Assembly: GCA_964636505.1 (NCBI GenBank)
Contig: CAZWRY010000003.1
Coordinates: forward strand, 8,119 to 72,118
Length of the DNA: 64,000 bases
Direction of reading: 5' to 3'
Source of the DNA: CAZSCF01 sp964636505
GTDB lineage: Bacteria; Patescibacteriota; Minisyncoccia; Moranbacterales; UBA2206
This document shows positions 40,064 through 48,736 of the stretch, piece after piece. Within the stretch, counting starts at the first letter, position 1, and the number at the start of each line of letters is the position of its first letter. The notes under the pieces were generated by a model that was not told the origin of the DNA, did no database searches, and was given only the letters and a program-made list of their open reading frames with translations. The translations under genes were made by a program, and so were the position numbers.

Positions 40064-41122
40064 TTATTTGTTCAGTTTTTTGAAATACAAATCCACATCA
40101 TCAATCCATTTTTTGACAGCCTTTGGATTATCCCAAGAACAATCATAACCGCACTTCCAAACCACCATTTTGGCCGGCGTGTTTAGTTTTTCATTAGAAA
40201 CTAAAAATTCAATTCTCTTGGCCACTGTATCCACAGCATCTTCCGGACTATCAAAACAAGTGTGTCCGCCTGTTCCCATGCGATCACGTATGCCTCGATA
40301 ACCCCAATAATTAAAGCAGTCCTGACCATTCAGAACCGGGACTCGTTTCCCCCAAGCACTTTCTTTTTTGGCAATCGCCACTAGAAGCGCAGCCACTATC
40401 TTATCTTTTTTGACTATTTGCGGAACCATTTTCTCAATCGGATAACCTTCAACCATTTTCTCAATTTCTTCTTTCATCGCCTTTTTGGCTTCGCTTTCTT
40501 TTTCATATTTTCCATAGTCACCAAGAAGCTTTGTCATAAATTCCGGGTCAATATCATCAATTAAATCTTGCTCATCTACTTTATTGGTATATGTTCCAGC
40601 TACCTGGGCTGGCTGGTTTTCTTCTATTTTAGCCGAAACACTGCTACCCAGATACCGGTAGACCATGGTCATCGTAATCATGCCAAAAATCACCGCTCCT
40701 ACAATGGAAACATTCCACATTCTAGCAACCGAAAGTCCCTGAACGGAACCCCTAATTAAATCCGTAAAATAGTTTTCCAAATTTAAATACCTCTTTTTGA
40801 TCGCCAGATAAAAAATATCTGTTTGTTTCACGGAATAAATTCTAGTTTTTTCAAATTGATTGGAATTCAAGCTGTCAAAGCGTTTGATTACTCTAAAAAT
40901 CCTTTCCCTTTTCAAAAGTTTTTGATATTCTTCCGGAGTAAAATAGAGTTTTGAATTTTGAGTAAAAAAAGACTCAATTCTTCCTTTTCTGGAAAACCAA
41001 ACCGATTTTGTTTTTTTTCTTTTTACAAAGTTAAACAAAGGATAATCAAAAGACCTGGGACCCTTAATTTTTCCCGGCAAACCATCAATAAAAAGTTTTT
41101 TTGATTTTTGTTTTTGATTCAT
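40064..41122 (-). CDS. Membrane-anchored lysozyme-like protein, paralogue B
   Basis: A 352-residue protein. The N-terminal 140 residues are basic and cytoplasmic (KKLFIDGLPGKIKGPRSF onward) and are unique to this paralogue. One membrane helix follows (about 145-165, VSIVGAVIFGMITMTMVY), then a helical linker and the conserved C-terminal domain with AIAKKESAWG, DCFNYWGYRG, GGHTCFDSPEDAV, TPAKMVVWKCG and YDCSWDNP. The same four Cys and the Glu are kept as in paralogues at 33819 and 53543. It is probably a peptidoglycan-active enzyme. The cytoplasmic extension may couple it to an internal partner. Confidence 0.75.
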   Translation of the reverse strand: MNQKQKSKKLFIDGLPGKIKGPRSFDYPLFNFVKRKKTKSVWFSRKGRIESFFTQNSKLYFTPEEYQKLLKRERIFRVIKRFDSLNSNQFEKTRIYSVKQTDIFYLAIKKRYLNLENYFTDLIRGSVQGLSVARMWNVSIVGAVIFGMITMTMVYRYLGSSVSAKIEENQPAQVAGTYTNKVDEQDLIDDIDPEFMTKLLGDYGKYEKESEAKKAMKEEIEKMVEGYPIEKMVPQIVKKDKIVAALLVAIAKKESAWGKRVPVLNGQDCFNYWGYRGIRDRMGTGGHTCFDSPEDAVDTVAKRIEFLVSNEKLNTPAKMVVWKCGYDCSWDNPKAVKKWIDDVDLYFKKLNK

Positions 41123-41182
41123 TAAAAAACTTTCAAGTCAATTTATTTAGATCGCTGGCTATTTCAAAAATATCCAAAAATT

Positions 41183-41581
41183 CTATTTTCCTTCGGCTTT
41201 ATCCGTAAAAAATTTTTCAATATCCGATGAACCTATTAGACATTGACCGTTGGAATAAAGGAAAGGTACTCCGATTTCTTCCTCTTTTAGACCGCATTCT
41301 AAGGCTTTTGTCTCTAAAAGAGCGGCATTTTTTTTATTATACCAAACTTCTAAAGAGTCGAATTTAACCTTTTCGGAAATTTTGTTGTCCATTAAAAATT
41401 TTTCCGTTTCAATGCAATGCGAACACTCTTTTCCATAGAAGAAAAGAATATCCGAAGTTATGGGCGTAGCCTCCTGATTTCCCTTAAAACCGCCGGCCCT
41501 TGAGCTCCAAAACCAAAGACCGACAAAAAGAGCAGCGCCAAAAACAATAACGGCAATAATTTTAATAACGTCTTTTTGCAT
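41183..41581 (-). CDS. Membrane-anchored thioredoxin-like protein
   Basis: A 132-residue protein with an N-terminal membrane helix (about 5-27) and a thioredoxin-fold domain carrying the redox motif CSHC in FFYGKECSHCIETEKFL, and GVPFLYSNGQCLIG with the cis-proline. It would act in disulfide exchange outside the membrane. Its neighbours include the Cys-rich lysozyme-like paralogue B upstream and Cys-rich surface proteins downstream, which are plausible clients. A good promoter is at 41614-41641. Confidence 0.82.
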   Translation of the reverse strand: MQKDVIKIIAVIVFGAALFVGLWFWSSRAGGFKGNQEATPITSDILFFYGKECSHCIETEKFLMDNKISEKVKFDSLEVWYNKKNAALLETKALECGLKEEEIGVPFLYSNGQCLIGSSDIEKFFTDKAEGK

Positions 41582-41613
41582 AAAATAACCTGCATTTACT
41601 TTTTATCTTCTTA

Positions 41614-41641
41614 ATTTTAACATGCCTGGAGATGATGTCAA
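41614..41641 (-). promoter_or_regulatory. Promoter of thioredoxin-like gene
   Basis: TTGACA (41636-41641) and TAAAAT (41614-41619) are 16 bases apart on the minus strand. It directly abuts the terminator of the upstream surface-protein gene. Confidence 0.7.
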
Positions 41642-41662
41642 AAAGCCCCAAAACATTTTGGG
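41640..41662 (-). terminator. Terminator of surface protein gene 41692
   Basis: CCCAAAA/TTTTGGG (7-bp stem, 2-base loop) on the minus strand is followed by GCTTTTT. It lies about 30 bases after the stop at 41692 and its U-tract merges with the -35 box of the next promoter. Confidence 0.7.
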
Positions 41663-41691
41663 ACCAGAAAATATACAAAGTTAAAGAATGT

Positions 41692-42459
41692 TTAGGGGGC
41701 CACTTCTTTCCAGCTTCCGACATTTAAACATGGATCACAAACACAAGTTTGAGTACTCGGACAAGAAATTCCGTTATCTTCGCAATCTTTCGGAGTCGGC
41801 AAAGAGCTATCGGGACATCCGTTCCTATCCGTTCTCAAGCAAGTGGATTCCAAAGTGACAGTTTTCCCGCATGATTCAGCACAAGCATCTTCACAGTTAC
41901 TAACTATTAAGCAAGCATCGTATTTGTAATCCGGAACACAAGCTATGCGAGCCCGACTAAAATCAACCCAGCCAAAACCATAATATTGGCCGTCAATAAT
42001 TTCTCCGTCTCCATGCCAGCCATAACCGGTAAAGACATCTTCATTAAGGCTAACTCCACTCACATCTATATTTCCATTCCACCCGCCAGAGTTTGACCCG
42101 TTTATTCCAACAATGACGGCATTACCGCTTAGAGAATTTCCTACCCGGCTAACTCCTCCAAAATTAATCCAACCGACATTACTACTCCAAGCATAGCCAG
42201 ATAAAAGCCCGTTCTCATCCGGTATGGTAACGCCATAAGAAATTGCTCCTCCGCCTTCATCTGATGTGGTGTTCGCACTGTTCATGCTTACCCACCCAAT
42301 TCCCGTATCAATAGGCTGGCCTGGCTGCGCTATTCCCCCATCATTGCTACCGCCCCAAAGCCAACCCACGATTGATTTGCTGGCCAAAGCTTCTGACGCT
42401 TCCAATAAAGATAAGACTAGAAAAAGTATTGCGATGAAAAACAAATTTATTTTTTTCAT
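41692..42459 (-). CDS. Exported protein with Gly-Trp repeat and Cys-rich tail
   Basis: A 255-residue protein with a signal peptide (about 1-27, cleavage near ALA-SKS). A repeat unit with Gly-x-x-Trp recurs: GIGWVSMNSAN, GYAWSSNVGWINFGG, GYGWHGDGEI, GFGWVDFSRA. The C-terminal third is Cys-rich (about 16 Cys, including CEDACAESC and CVCDPC), likely disulfide-bonded. Proteins with this unit are known from CPR genomes but have no assigned function. It is probably displayed on the surface. A terminator follows. Confidence 0.7.
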   Translation of the reverse strand: MKKINLFFIAILFLVLSLLEASEALASKSIVGWLWGGSNDGGIAQPGQPIDTGIGWVSMNSANTTSDEGGGAISYGVTIPDENGLLSGYAWSSNVGWINFGGVSRVGNSLSGNAVIVGINGSNSGGWNGNIDVSGVSLNEDVFTGYGWHGDGEIIDGQYYGFGWVDFSRARIACVPDYKYDACLIVSNCEDACAESCGKTVTLESTCLRTDRNGCPDSSLPTPKDCEDNGISCPSTQTCVCDPCLNVGSWKEVAP

Positions 42460-42493
42460 TTGTCTTTTTAAAAATTATTTTAATAATCGTTTT

Positions 42494-43111
42494 TTATTTT
42501 TGATCTTTAATTCTTGTGGATTCAAACACCTTTAAATAATCGGGAAAAATAATCAGTTTAGTTGCCGTAAATTTATCGCCGGCAGTGCTAGTTTGTTCAG
42601 AAAAAACGGCAAAAACCGGATCGTTCAATGATTCGATCTTAAACTCGGTAAAAGCAACTTCTTGTTTATCCATTTTTGCTAATTTTCCATTGCTCATGCT
42701 TATTATGGCCTTTTCAATTTTAGTCTTATCGGTAATCACGATATTTTTTAAAGGCAAAGATTGTGAAGCTTTCTCGTAGTTAGGACTGCCGATAAAATCA
42801 AAAGTTGGATTACCATCCAATGTCCAGTGTCCACGCAGTTGAATCACTTTTTCTCCCTCTACTGTTTTGACGTTTGGATTTTCGGCTAAACCTAGAAATC
42901 CTTGAGCTTTTTCTGGAATATTGACTTCAAAAATAGCCTCTCCGCTTTCTCCTTTTTGCAATGATCCGCCCGGCTTGCCTGCGTTCTGATATAAAACCGC
43001 ATTATCCTTATTCCCGCTTGTTTTTTTCAAAATTACCGCAGAGAAAGAAAGAGAAACCAATGAAAGTGCAAGTGAAAGACCAATAGCTATTTTTAATATT
43101 TTATCTTGCAT
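42494..43111 (-). CDS. Membrane-anchored protein of unknown function
   Basis: A 205-residue protein with an N-terminal membrane helix (about 6-28, IAIGLSLALSLVSLSFSAVIL) and a soluble extracytoplasmic beta-rich part of about 170 residues. No recognised motif. It lies between two Cys-rich exported proteins on the same strand with short gaps (37 and 34 bases), so it may belong to the same surface structure. Confidence 0.6.
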   Translation of the reverse strand: MQDKILKIAIGLSLALSLVSLSFSAVILKKTSGNKDNAVLYQNAGKPGGSLQKGESGEAIFEVNIPEKAQGFLGLAENPNVKTVEGEKVIQLRGHWTLDGNPTFDFIGSPNYEKASQSLPLKNIVITDKTKIEKAIISMSNGKLAKMDKQEVAFTEFKIESLNDPVFAVFSEQTSTAGDKFTATKLIIFPDYLKVFESTRIKDQK

Positions 43112-43148
43112 TTTATTTTATTTAAAAAATTAACCTTTTATTTTTTAT

Positions 43149-43814
43149 TTATATTGAGTCGCAAAAACATATTCGGCTATCACCACAAGAAGCTGATTCG
43201 CTAGAACTACTCCATGTTCCGTCACTTTGACAAGTATAGGTTGTCGTTACTTGTGTCCCGGAACAACTAGCATATGGGACGCAGCTTGGAGTCCCCGGCG
43301 TTCCGCATGCCGGAACACTGCAACTGCACGAACCCGTAGTGCTTCTTGTGTCTCCGGTTGTATAGACTTTGTTGTTATAAACACAATAGCCATCCGTTGA
43401 TCCAGCCAAACAGCATCTTGCCAGAATATTTCCATCCCCGGTTGCCTTGCTAACACCCGCGACATAATACCCGACTGGACAATCTATACCTAAAAAACAA
43501 ATATCCTGTCCTAAGACCGCCGCTCCACTGGTCATTTCACTAACCCATTTGCCCGTGCTCCTTAGATATACATCATTTATATCCATATTTCCGCCAAGAG
43601 AGTTGGGAGCGGAAAAGTTGGGCGTAGTCGCACCAATACTGAAATTGCCGCTCTTATTTTGAGCTACTGGTCCGGTTGTAATAGGCGCACCCACATTGCC
43701 AGAAGGAGCAGTACTTGTTGGCGGAGTCCAATCGGCCCTGGCTATTTGTATAGACAAACCCAAAACAATCCCGATCGCTACAATTCCAAGCAAGCTTATT
43801 ATTTTTTTCATCAT
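43149..43814 (-). CDS. Exported Cys-rich protein with WTPPT-type N-terminus
   Basis: A 221-residue protein. The signal peptide runs to about residue 27 with cleavage after ARA, leaving a mature N-terminus DWTPPTSTAPSGNVGAPI. This start, seen in CPR secreted proteins, is followed by a beta-rich middle and a Cys-rich C-terminus with repeats (CSCSVPACG, CVPYASCSG). No function is known. It heads a group of three exported genes with a promoter at 43850-43878. Confidence 0.7.
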   Translation of the reverse strand: MMKKIISLLGIVAIGIVLGLSIQIARADWTPPTSTAPSGNVGAPITTGPVAQNKSGNFSIGATTPNFSAPNSLGGNMDINDVYLRSTGKWVSEMTSGAAVLGQDICFLGIDCPVGYYVAGVSKATGDGNILARCCLAGSTDGYCVYNNKVYTTGDTRSTTGSCSCSVPACGTPGTPSCVPYASCSGTQVTTTYTCQSDGTWSSSSESASCGDSRICFCDSI

Positions 43815-43849
43815 AATTTTTTGAAATTAAAAATTATTTAATTTAATTT

Positions 43850-43878
43850 ATTATACCATTTATTTTCCGGAATACAAA
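43850..43878 (-). promoter_or_regulatory. Promoter of surface protein group
   Basis: TTTGTA (43873-43878) and a perfect TATAAT (43850-43855) are 17 bases apart on the minus strand, about 36 bases before the start at 43814. Confidence 0.6.
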
Positions 43879-43884
43879 ATGCTG

Positions 43885-44733
43885 TCAAAACATTTTTGAT
43901 TTTTTGTCAATATAAACACACATAGCTACGCTTACTGCTATCATAACCAAAGAAAAGATCTGCCCCAGGCTCAAAAAACCTAAGATAAGACCGATTTGGG
44001 AATCGGGCTCGCGAAAGAATTCAATAACAAATCTAAATAAGCCGTAAAGAAAAATATAGAAAGGCAATAATTTTCCCATTATCCTCCGATTATTGCGCAG
44101 CAGCCAAAGAATTAGAAAAAGAACTATCCCTTCAAATAAGGCTTCGTAGAGCTGAGACGGATGACGAAGCATTATATTTGAATTCTCGTCTAAAAAATAC
44201 ATTCCCCAAGACTTTTCCGTTAAACGGCCATACAGCTCACCATTAAAAAAATTTCCAAGTCGGCCAAAAAAATATCCCAAAGGAATAGCCGGTACGATAA
44301 AATCAGCCAAACGCCAGAAATTTACTTCGTATTTTTTAGCAAAAAATATGCTCGCTATGATTATTCCGATTAGTCCCCCGTGATAACTGAGTCCATATAT
44401 CCCCACAAAGTTTCCCTCAGCATTAAAGGGAGAAATTATCTGCCAAGGATTTTGCAGAAAAAAATGCGGATCATAAAAAAATACATACCCCAAGCGCGCG
44501 CCGATGATAATCCCGATGATGGCATAGACAAAAAAGTTTTCAATATTTTTGAAAACAAGGACAAAATCCGGAAAAATTTTGGAATCATTTTTAACTCTCC
44601 ATTTTAAAAGCAGATAAATTATGATAAAAGTCACTAAATACATCAAGGAATACCAGGTCAAAGAAAAAAATCCGATTTTCAAGGCAATCGGATTAATATG
44701 CACGGGTAAATTTTGGTAAAAATTCTCAATCAT
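43885..44733 (-). CDS. lgt: Prolipoprotein diacylglyceryl transferase
   Basis: Lgt attaches diacylglycerol to the lipobox Cys of prolipoproteins. The 282-residue protein has about seven membrane helices and the family motifs GLSYHGGLIG, GRLGNFFNGELYGR (with the catalytic-region Arg and Asn) and RHPSQLYEALFEG. The length and motifs are normal. The signal peptidase II gene is not in this window. It follows the second AI-2E-type permease gene with a 9-base gap. Confidence 0.96.
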   Translation of the reverse strand: MIENFYQNLPVHINPIALKIGFFSLTWYSLMYLVTFIIIYLLLKWRVKNDSKIFPDFVLVFKNIENFFVYAIIGIIIGARLGYVFFYDPHFFLQNPWQIISPFNAEGNFVGIYGLSYHGGLIGIIIASIFFAKKYEVNFWRLADFIVPAIPLGYFFGRLGNFFNGELYGRLTEKSWGMYFLDENSNIMLRHPSQLYEALFEGIVLFLILWLLRNNRRIMGKLLPFYIFLYGLFRFVIEFFREPDSQIGLILGFLSLGQIFSLVMIAVSVAMCVYIDKKSKMF

Positions 44734-44742
44734 AAAGCCTGC

Positions 44743-45789
44743 TTAGTTGTATTCCTCCAATTGTTTTTTGAATTCCAGGGAATAAATATCCCACAGAACC
44801 ACAAAAAACGCCATCACAATCGGGCCGATAATAAAGCCGGCGGCTCCGAAAAAGATAATTCCGCCCAAAGTTGAAAGTAAAATCAAAAGCGGATGCATTT
44901 TAGAATCTCTGCCAACCAGCTTTGGCCTCAAAATATTATCCAATGAAGCAATAATCAAAGCTCCCACTAAAAGAATAACCAGACCGGAAGCAAAATGTCC
45001 GGTTATCATCATTATTACCCCGACCGGTATCCAAACAAAGCCGGTCCCCACATAAGGAAACATGGAGGCGATAGCCATTAAAATTCCCAAAAGAATCGGC
45101 GAAGGAACTCCTGCCGCCAAAAATAAAATCGCTCCAATGGTCCCTTGTATCAACGCAATTAAAAAGGTTCCTTTAATAATAATCCCGTAAGAAATCGCGT
45201 TGAACTTACGGATCAAAATTTTCTCATATTCATCTTTGAGCGGACTTAGTTCCATTATCTTCTTAACTAATTTTTTGCCGTCAATAAAAAGAAAAAATAA
45301 AGAGAAAAACATAATAAAAGCCATAAAAATGAAATTGGCTAAACTGTTGTACACTCCGCCCAAAATAGAAAGTGAGTTTTGAAAAAAGCTTTTGATTGTG
45401 GAGTTTACGATATCTTGGTTAATTATGCCTTCAATTCCCAAAAGCTTAAACAAAACCGATGAATTGGTTATGCTAATAAGTTGATTGACGGTATTTTTGG
45501 TTTCCGCAAAATTAATAACCACCACTTGAAGCTCGGTTATGACGGCATAGACAACCAAGGAAAGCGGGACGATAATAATCAGCACCACTAAAAAACATGT
45601 CAGCAAAGAGCTTAGCCCTTTGAATTTTAGCCACTTGAGCAATGCCGCATAAATAGGATAGAAAGAATGCGCTAGAATAACCGCCAAAACAAAAGGAACC
45701 ACGAAAGGTTTCAACATGAAAAAAGTCAAAACTGTTATTCCGATTAAAATAAGCAAGAAAAAATAGACATTGTAATTCTTTAGTTGCAT
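44743..45789 (-). CDS. AI-2E family transporter (second copy)
   Basis: A 348-residue integral membrane protein. The pattern matches the first copy (8728-9762): paired helices at the N-terminus, a soluble stretch, then AIASMFPYVGTGFVWIPVGVIMM and ASLDNILRPKLVGRDSKMHPLLILLS near the C-terminus. The two copies are clearly diverged, so they probably have different roles. A TATAAT at 45867-45872 on the minus strand is a likely -10 element. Confidence 0.87.
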   Translation of the reverse strand: MQLKNYNVYFFLLILIGITVLTFFMLKPFVVPFVLAVILAHSFYPIYAALLKWLKFKGLSSLLTCFLVVLIIIVPLSLVVYAVITELQVVVINFAETKNTVNQLISITNSSVLFKLLGIEGIINQDIVNSTIKSFFQNSLSILGGVYNSLANFIFMAFIMFFSLFFLFIDGKKLVKKIMELSPLKDEYEKILIRKFNAISYGIIIKGTFLIALIQGTIGAILFLAAGVPSPILLGILMAIASMFPYVGTGFVWIPVGVIMMITGHFASGLVILLVGALIIASLDNILRPKLVGRDSKMHPLLILLSTLGGIIFFGAAGFIIGPIVMAFFVVLWDIYSLEFKKQLEEYN

Positions 45790-45866
45790 ACTTAATATTC
45801 AAATATTAAAAAATATTAATTTACTGTAAAAATCGCTTTCTTATAAATTGCGCTAGGTATAAATTT

Positions 45867-45872
45867 ATTATA
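45867..45872 (-). promoter_or_regulatory. -10 element of AI-2E/lgt transcript
   Basis: A perfect TATAAT on the minus strand lies about 78 bases before the ATG at 45789. The -35 region is weak (TTAGTC/TAGTCT). Confidence 0.45.
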
Positions 45873-45920
45873 ACATTTTTCCTAAAAAAGACTAATTTTT
45901 GGACTTTTTTGACGCCGATA

Positions 45921-45929
45921 TGCTAGAAT
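45921..45929 (+). promoter_or_regulatory. Extended -10 promoter of chbG-like gene
   Basis: TGC-TAGAAT (45921-45929) is an extended -10 element, placing the start near 45936, about 30 bases before the ATG at 45966. The leader has AAAAAGG just before the start codon. Confidence 0.5.
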
Positions 45930-45965
45930 CACTATGTATAAAAAATTAATCTTTGCATAAAAAGG

Positions 45966-46658
45966 ATGCCTAATCTTATTTTATCAGCCGATGATTTCGG
46001 CATAAACCAAAAAACCAACAATAATATTCTGGAGCTTATCCGGTTAAAAAAAATTGACCGAGTAGCCATTTTGGTTGATGGCTTACTTAGTCAATCCGAA
46101 ATAAATCAATTGGTAAATTCAGGAATCAAGCTGGATATTCATCTTAATCTGGATAAATTAAGTAAAAAAAAGAATTCCGGAAAATTTAAAGAATGGGCCT
46201 TGGGTCGCATAATTTATTTTTTATACTTGTATTCCGTCGGGTCAATCGGCGCCGCTTCAGCTGAAGTTTCCTGGGAAGAACAGGTCTCAAAATTTGAGAA
46301 ATTATTCAAACGAAAGCCGGACGGAGCCAACTCGCACCAACATATCCATTTTTTCCCCGTCTATTTTAAGGTTCTCCTGAAGATTTGTAAAAAACACCGG
46401 ATTGGTTATTTGCGTTTTGGAAGAAACTGCTTGCGAAAAAATATTAATTTTGTCTGTTTTATTCTAAACACGCTAAGGCTGAAAAATTTGAAAATTTTTT
46501 CCCAATCGGGGATCGCAACTTCCGAACTGCTTGTTAGTCTGGATTGGATAGACTCTGAGAAGATTGAAGTTTTTTTCCAAAGTTCAACTGAAGAAACAGT
46601 TGAGCTGGTCTGTCATCCGGAAAGAGAAAAAGAGTTTAAATTTTTAAAAAAATTCTAG
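45966..46658 (+). CDS. ChbG/HpnK (YdjC-like) carbohydrate deacetylase
   Basis: A 230-residue TIM-barrel-like deacetylase. The metal ligands are Asp in LSADDFGIN at the N-terminus and His in HQHIHFFPV, with HPERE at the C-terminus as a further conserved His. It would remove N-acetyl groups from sugars such as chitin oligosaccharides or hopanoid- or surface-linked GlcNAc. It is a single plus-strand gene between minus-strand units and overlaps the stop of its right neighbour by 4 bases. At 230 residues it is slightly shorter than typical family members. Confidence 0.82.
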   Translation: MPNLILSADDFGINQKTNNNILELIRLKKIDRVAILVDGLLSQSEINQLVNSGIKLDIHLNLDKLSKKKNSGKFKEWALGRIIYFLYLYSVGSIGAASAEVSWEEQVSKFEKLFKRKPDGANSHQHIHFFPVYFKVLLKICKKHRIGYLRFGRNCLRKNINFVCFILNTLRLKNLKIFSQSGIATSELLVSLDWIDSEKIEVFFQSSTEETVELVCHPEREKEFKFLKKF

Positions 46659-46954
46659 TCTTCTTTGGTTTGATCCTCCTCGCCTAAAAATATTTTAGCC
46701 GCATAAACGGAGATTAAAACTAAAACCAGGGTTAAGATTATAGCATAAGCGAATTTTGCCCAAAGATTGCCTTTTTCCAAAGGAAACAAATATTCAATAA
46801 GTTCCTTGATCGCATCATTCCAGGCCAAGCCAACTACCAAGCCCAAGCCGGCGGTAATAAAAGTAAAAATCTTCTTGTTTACCTCTCTCTGGATGGATCG
46901 TCCGTCCTTTTTTATTTTATTCAGACCGTTTTTTTTAAATATTTCCATAGACAT
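46655..46954 (-). CDS. DUF5654-like small membrane protein
   Basis: A 99-residue protein with two membrane helices (ITAGLGLVVGLAWNDAIKELI and FAYAIILTLVLVLISVYAA) and a charged N-terminus. The phrase GLVVGLAWNDAIKEL fits the DUF5654 family of CPR and archaeal membrane proteins with no known role. It is the last of three same-strand genes for membrane proteins (46655-48679). Confidence 0.65.
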   Translation of the reverse strand: MSMEIFKKNGLNKIKKDGRSIQREVNKKIFTFITAGLGLVVGLAWNDAIKELIEYLFPLEKGNLWAKFAYAIILTLVLVLISVYAAKIFLGEEDQTKED

Positions 46955-46973
46955 TTAAAACAATAAATTTTTT

Positions 46974-47276
46974 TTATTTTTCTCCGTCCATTTCACGCAA
47001 AATATTTCGCATTGTCAAAACACCGGCTAAAAGTAAAACGGCAAAAAAAGCCCTGAAAACTATCGCTAAATAATAAGCCCACGCGCTGTTTCCGAATTCA
47101 AATAACCCTAAAATTTCTCCGGCAACAAAAGCAATCAAGGCTCCCAAAATAAATTTATACGAGATATCCAGCTCTTTTTCCACCCGCCAAACTATCCCGA
47201 AAGCAAAAATGATTGAAATAAGCGTCAGGGCAATCACGAAACTGCTTGAAATTATCTGAAAAAATTCGATTGTCAT
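46974..47276 (-). CDS. Small three/four-helix membrane protein
   Basis: A 100-residue protein with three to four hydrophobic helices (SSSFVIALTLISIIFAFGIVW, FILGALIAFVAGEILGLF, YYLAIVFRAFFAVLLLAGVL). No family is recognised. Its ATG overlaps the TGA of the upstream 468-residue gene (ATGA at 47273-47276), so the two are translationally coupled and may form a complex. Confidence 0.6.
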   Translation of the reverse strand: MTIEFFQIISSSFVIALTLISIIFAFGIVWRVEKELDISYKFILGALIAFVAGEILGLFEFGNSAWAYYLAIVFRAFFAVLLLAGVLTMRNILREMDGEK

Positions 47277-48679
47277 CTGCCCACCTCCTTTCTTTTTCCC
47301 AAAAAGCCTTCATTTTCAAAAATTTCCTCGGTAATTTGCACTTTGGCATTCTCTGAAAGATGATGTTCCAATATTAAAAGCAGAAGAAATATAAAAAACA
47401 AAGCCAAAAACAACAGAATCAACCAACCCAAACCGGACAAGATGCCTGTTAATGTAATAATTATCCCCGAGCCGAAACAAAAGAGAGGTTTTTCTTTCAG
47501 ATAAAATTCATCTTCGGAAAAAATATTGATATTTTTGTATGAAGTTTTCACTAAAACTTTATATTTTCCGGTTTTTAATAATTTTGATAAATCTATTTTT
47601 TTATAAATTTCTTGATTGCCAAAAATATTTACCGGATCGGAAAGTTCAATCAATTTATTGCCGGCAGAATCCTTTATTTCATATTTCAAAAAACTCAATT
47701 GAGGATTAAATTCGGTTATTTGGGTAATAACACTTTTAAGCTCCAGGATTTCCCCGGCATAAACAGCCTTGTCCTGATTTTGCACTTCCATTTCAAAATC
47801 AAAAGGCAATCCTTTTAAAGGAGCTACTATTTCTTTTATTCCTTCTTCCGCTTCTTTTTTGCTTACTATATAGAAAATCGCCGAATCTGATTTATATCGG
47901 GAAGAGTCCTTGGGATCAATAGCTTTGACTTTTATTTCATATGTTCCCAAAGCTAAATTCAAGGGAGGCTGCCATTGCCAAAAACCATTTTTATTGGCTC
48001 TTACTTCAGCAAATATCCCAGTCTTTCCGATTATTTCAATTCTTATCTTGGCTTTCTCCATATTGGTGTGACCGGTGAAAACAGGTTTTTGATTTTCAAT
48101 TTTAAAAACACCCGAAAAACTTTTAATCACTATTGAATCAATTGTTTCTATTTTACATGTTGGATTTTTTTTCTTTTCGTCATTCTCGTCTTCATCGTCT
48201 CCTTCATCGGCTGGGATCGGAATGACACACGCCTCAATTGTTTTTTCAGCTAAATCAGAACTGACTTCGGTTCCGTTGGTGCCCACGGCCACAACAACAT
48301 ATTGGTATGTTCCAGGCCACAAAGCTTCGTCGGCATATTCATTGTCCGTAATCCCAATTTCCAGAAGCTCTCCATTTCTCATTATTTTGAAAGAATCCAC
48401 CAGCGGATCCGGACTCCAAGAAAGATGGATATACGCATCAGCCCCATCACAACCATCTGTGAGTTGAACCTCCGGCTTAGCCGGATCGCCGGCCACCAAC
48501 ACACTCACATTTACACCTTTTATTCGCCCGTATTTATCCTGGAAATCTCTTTTAAAAAAATTTTGGTCCAAAGAAAAACCAACCGCCAGATAGCTTGTTA
48601 AAAAAAATAAGGCCAAGGCTAAATTGGCTTTCAGCAGCCATTTTATCGGAACTATCTTTTTTACTGATTTCCCAGACAT
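47273..48679 (-). CDS. Membrane protein with Ig/FN3-like extracytoplasmic domains
   Basis: A 468-residue protein with an N-terminal membrane helix (about 13-33), three or so beta-sandwich modules (VSVLVAGDPAKPEVQLTDG to about residue 150; SGVFKIENQKPVFTGHTNMEK; FEMEVQNQDKAVYAGEILEL), and a C-terminal double hydrophobic segment (about 400-440) with a cytoplasmic tail. An acidic Glu/Asp-rich linker is at about 155-170. No enzyme motif is seen. It is the first of a three-gene unit and may be a surface or sensor subunit working with the two small membrane proteins downstream. Confidence 0.65.
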   Translation of the reverse strand: MSGKSVKKIVPIKWLLKANLALALFFLTSYLAVGFSLDQNFFKRDFQDKYGRIKGVNVSVLVAGDPAKPEVQLTDGCDGADAYIHLSWSPDPLVDSFKIMRNGELLEIGITDNEYADEALWPGTYQYVVVAVGTNGTEVSSDLAEKTIEACVIPIPADEGDDEDENDEKKKNPTCKIETIDSIVIKSFSGVFKIENQKPVFTGHTNMEKAKIRIEIIGKTGIFAEVRANKNGFWQWQPPLNLALGTYEIKVKAIDPKDSSRYKSDSAIFYIVSKKEAEEGIKEIVAPLKGLPFDFEMEVQNQDKAVYAGEILELKSVITQITEFNPQLSFLKYEIKDSAGNKLIELSDPVNIFGNQEIYKKIDLSKLLKTGKYKVLVKTSYKNINIFSEDEFYLKEKPLFCFGSGIIITLTGILSGLGWLILLFLALFFIFLLLLILEHHLSENAKVQITEEIFENEGFLGKRKEVGR

Positions 48680-48736
48680 TTTATTTTTATTCTTTGTTTA
48701 TTCAAAGCCCCTCTCTCTCCTGCCCTTTTTATTAAT

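Noticed and set aside
47273..47276. UGA recoding, as in some CPR groups
   Set aside because: UGA is the stop of the 468-residue gene, overlapping the next ATG as ATGA. Trp is coded by TGG and no frame needs UGA read-through.
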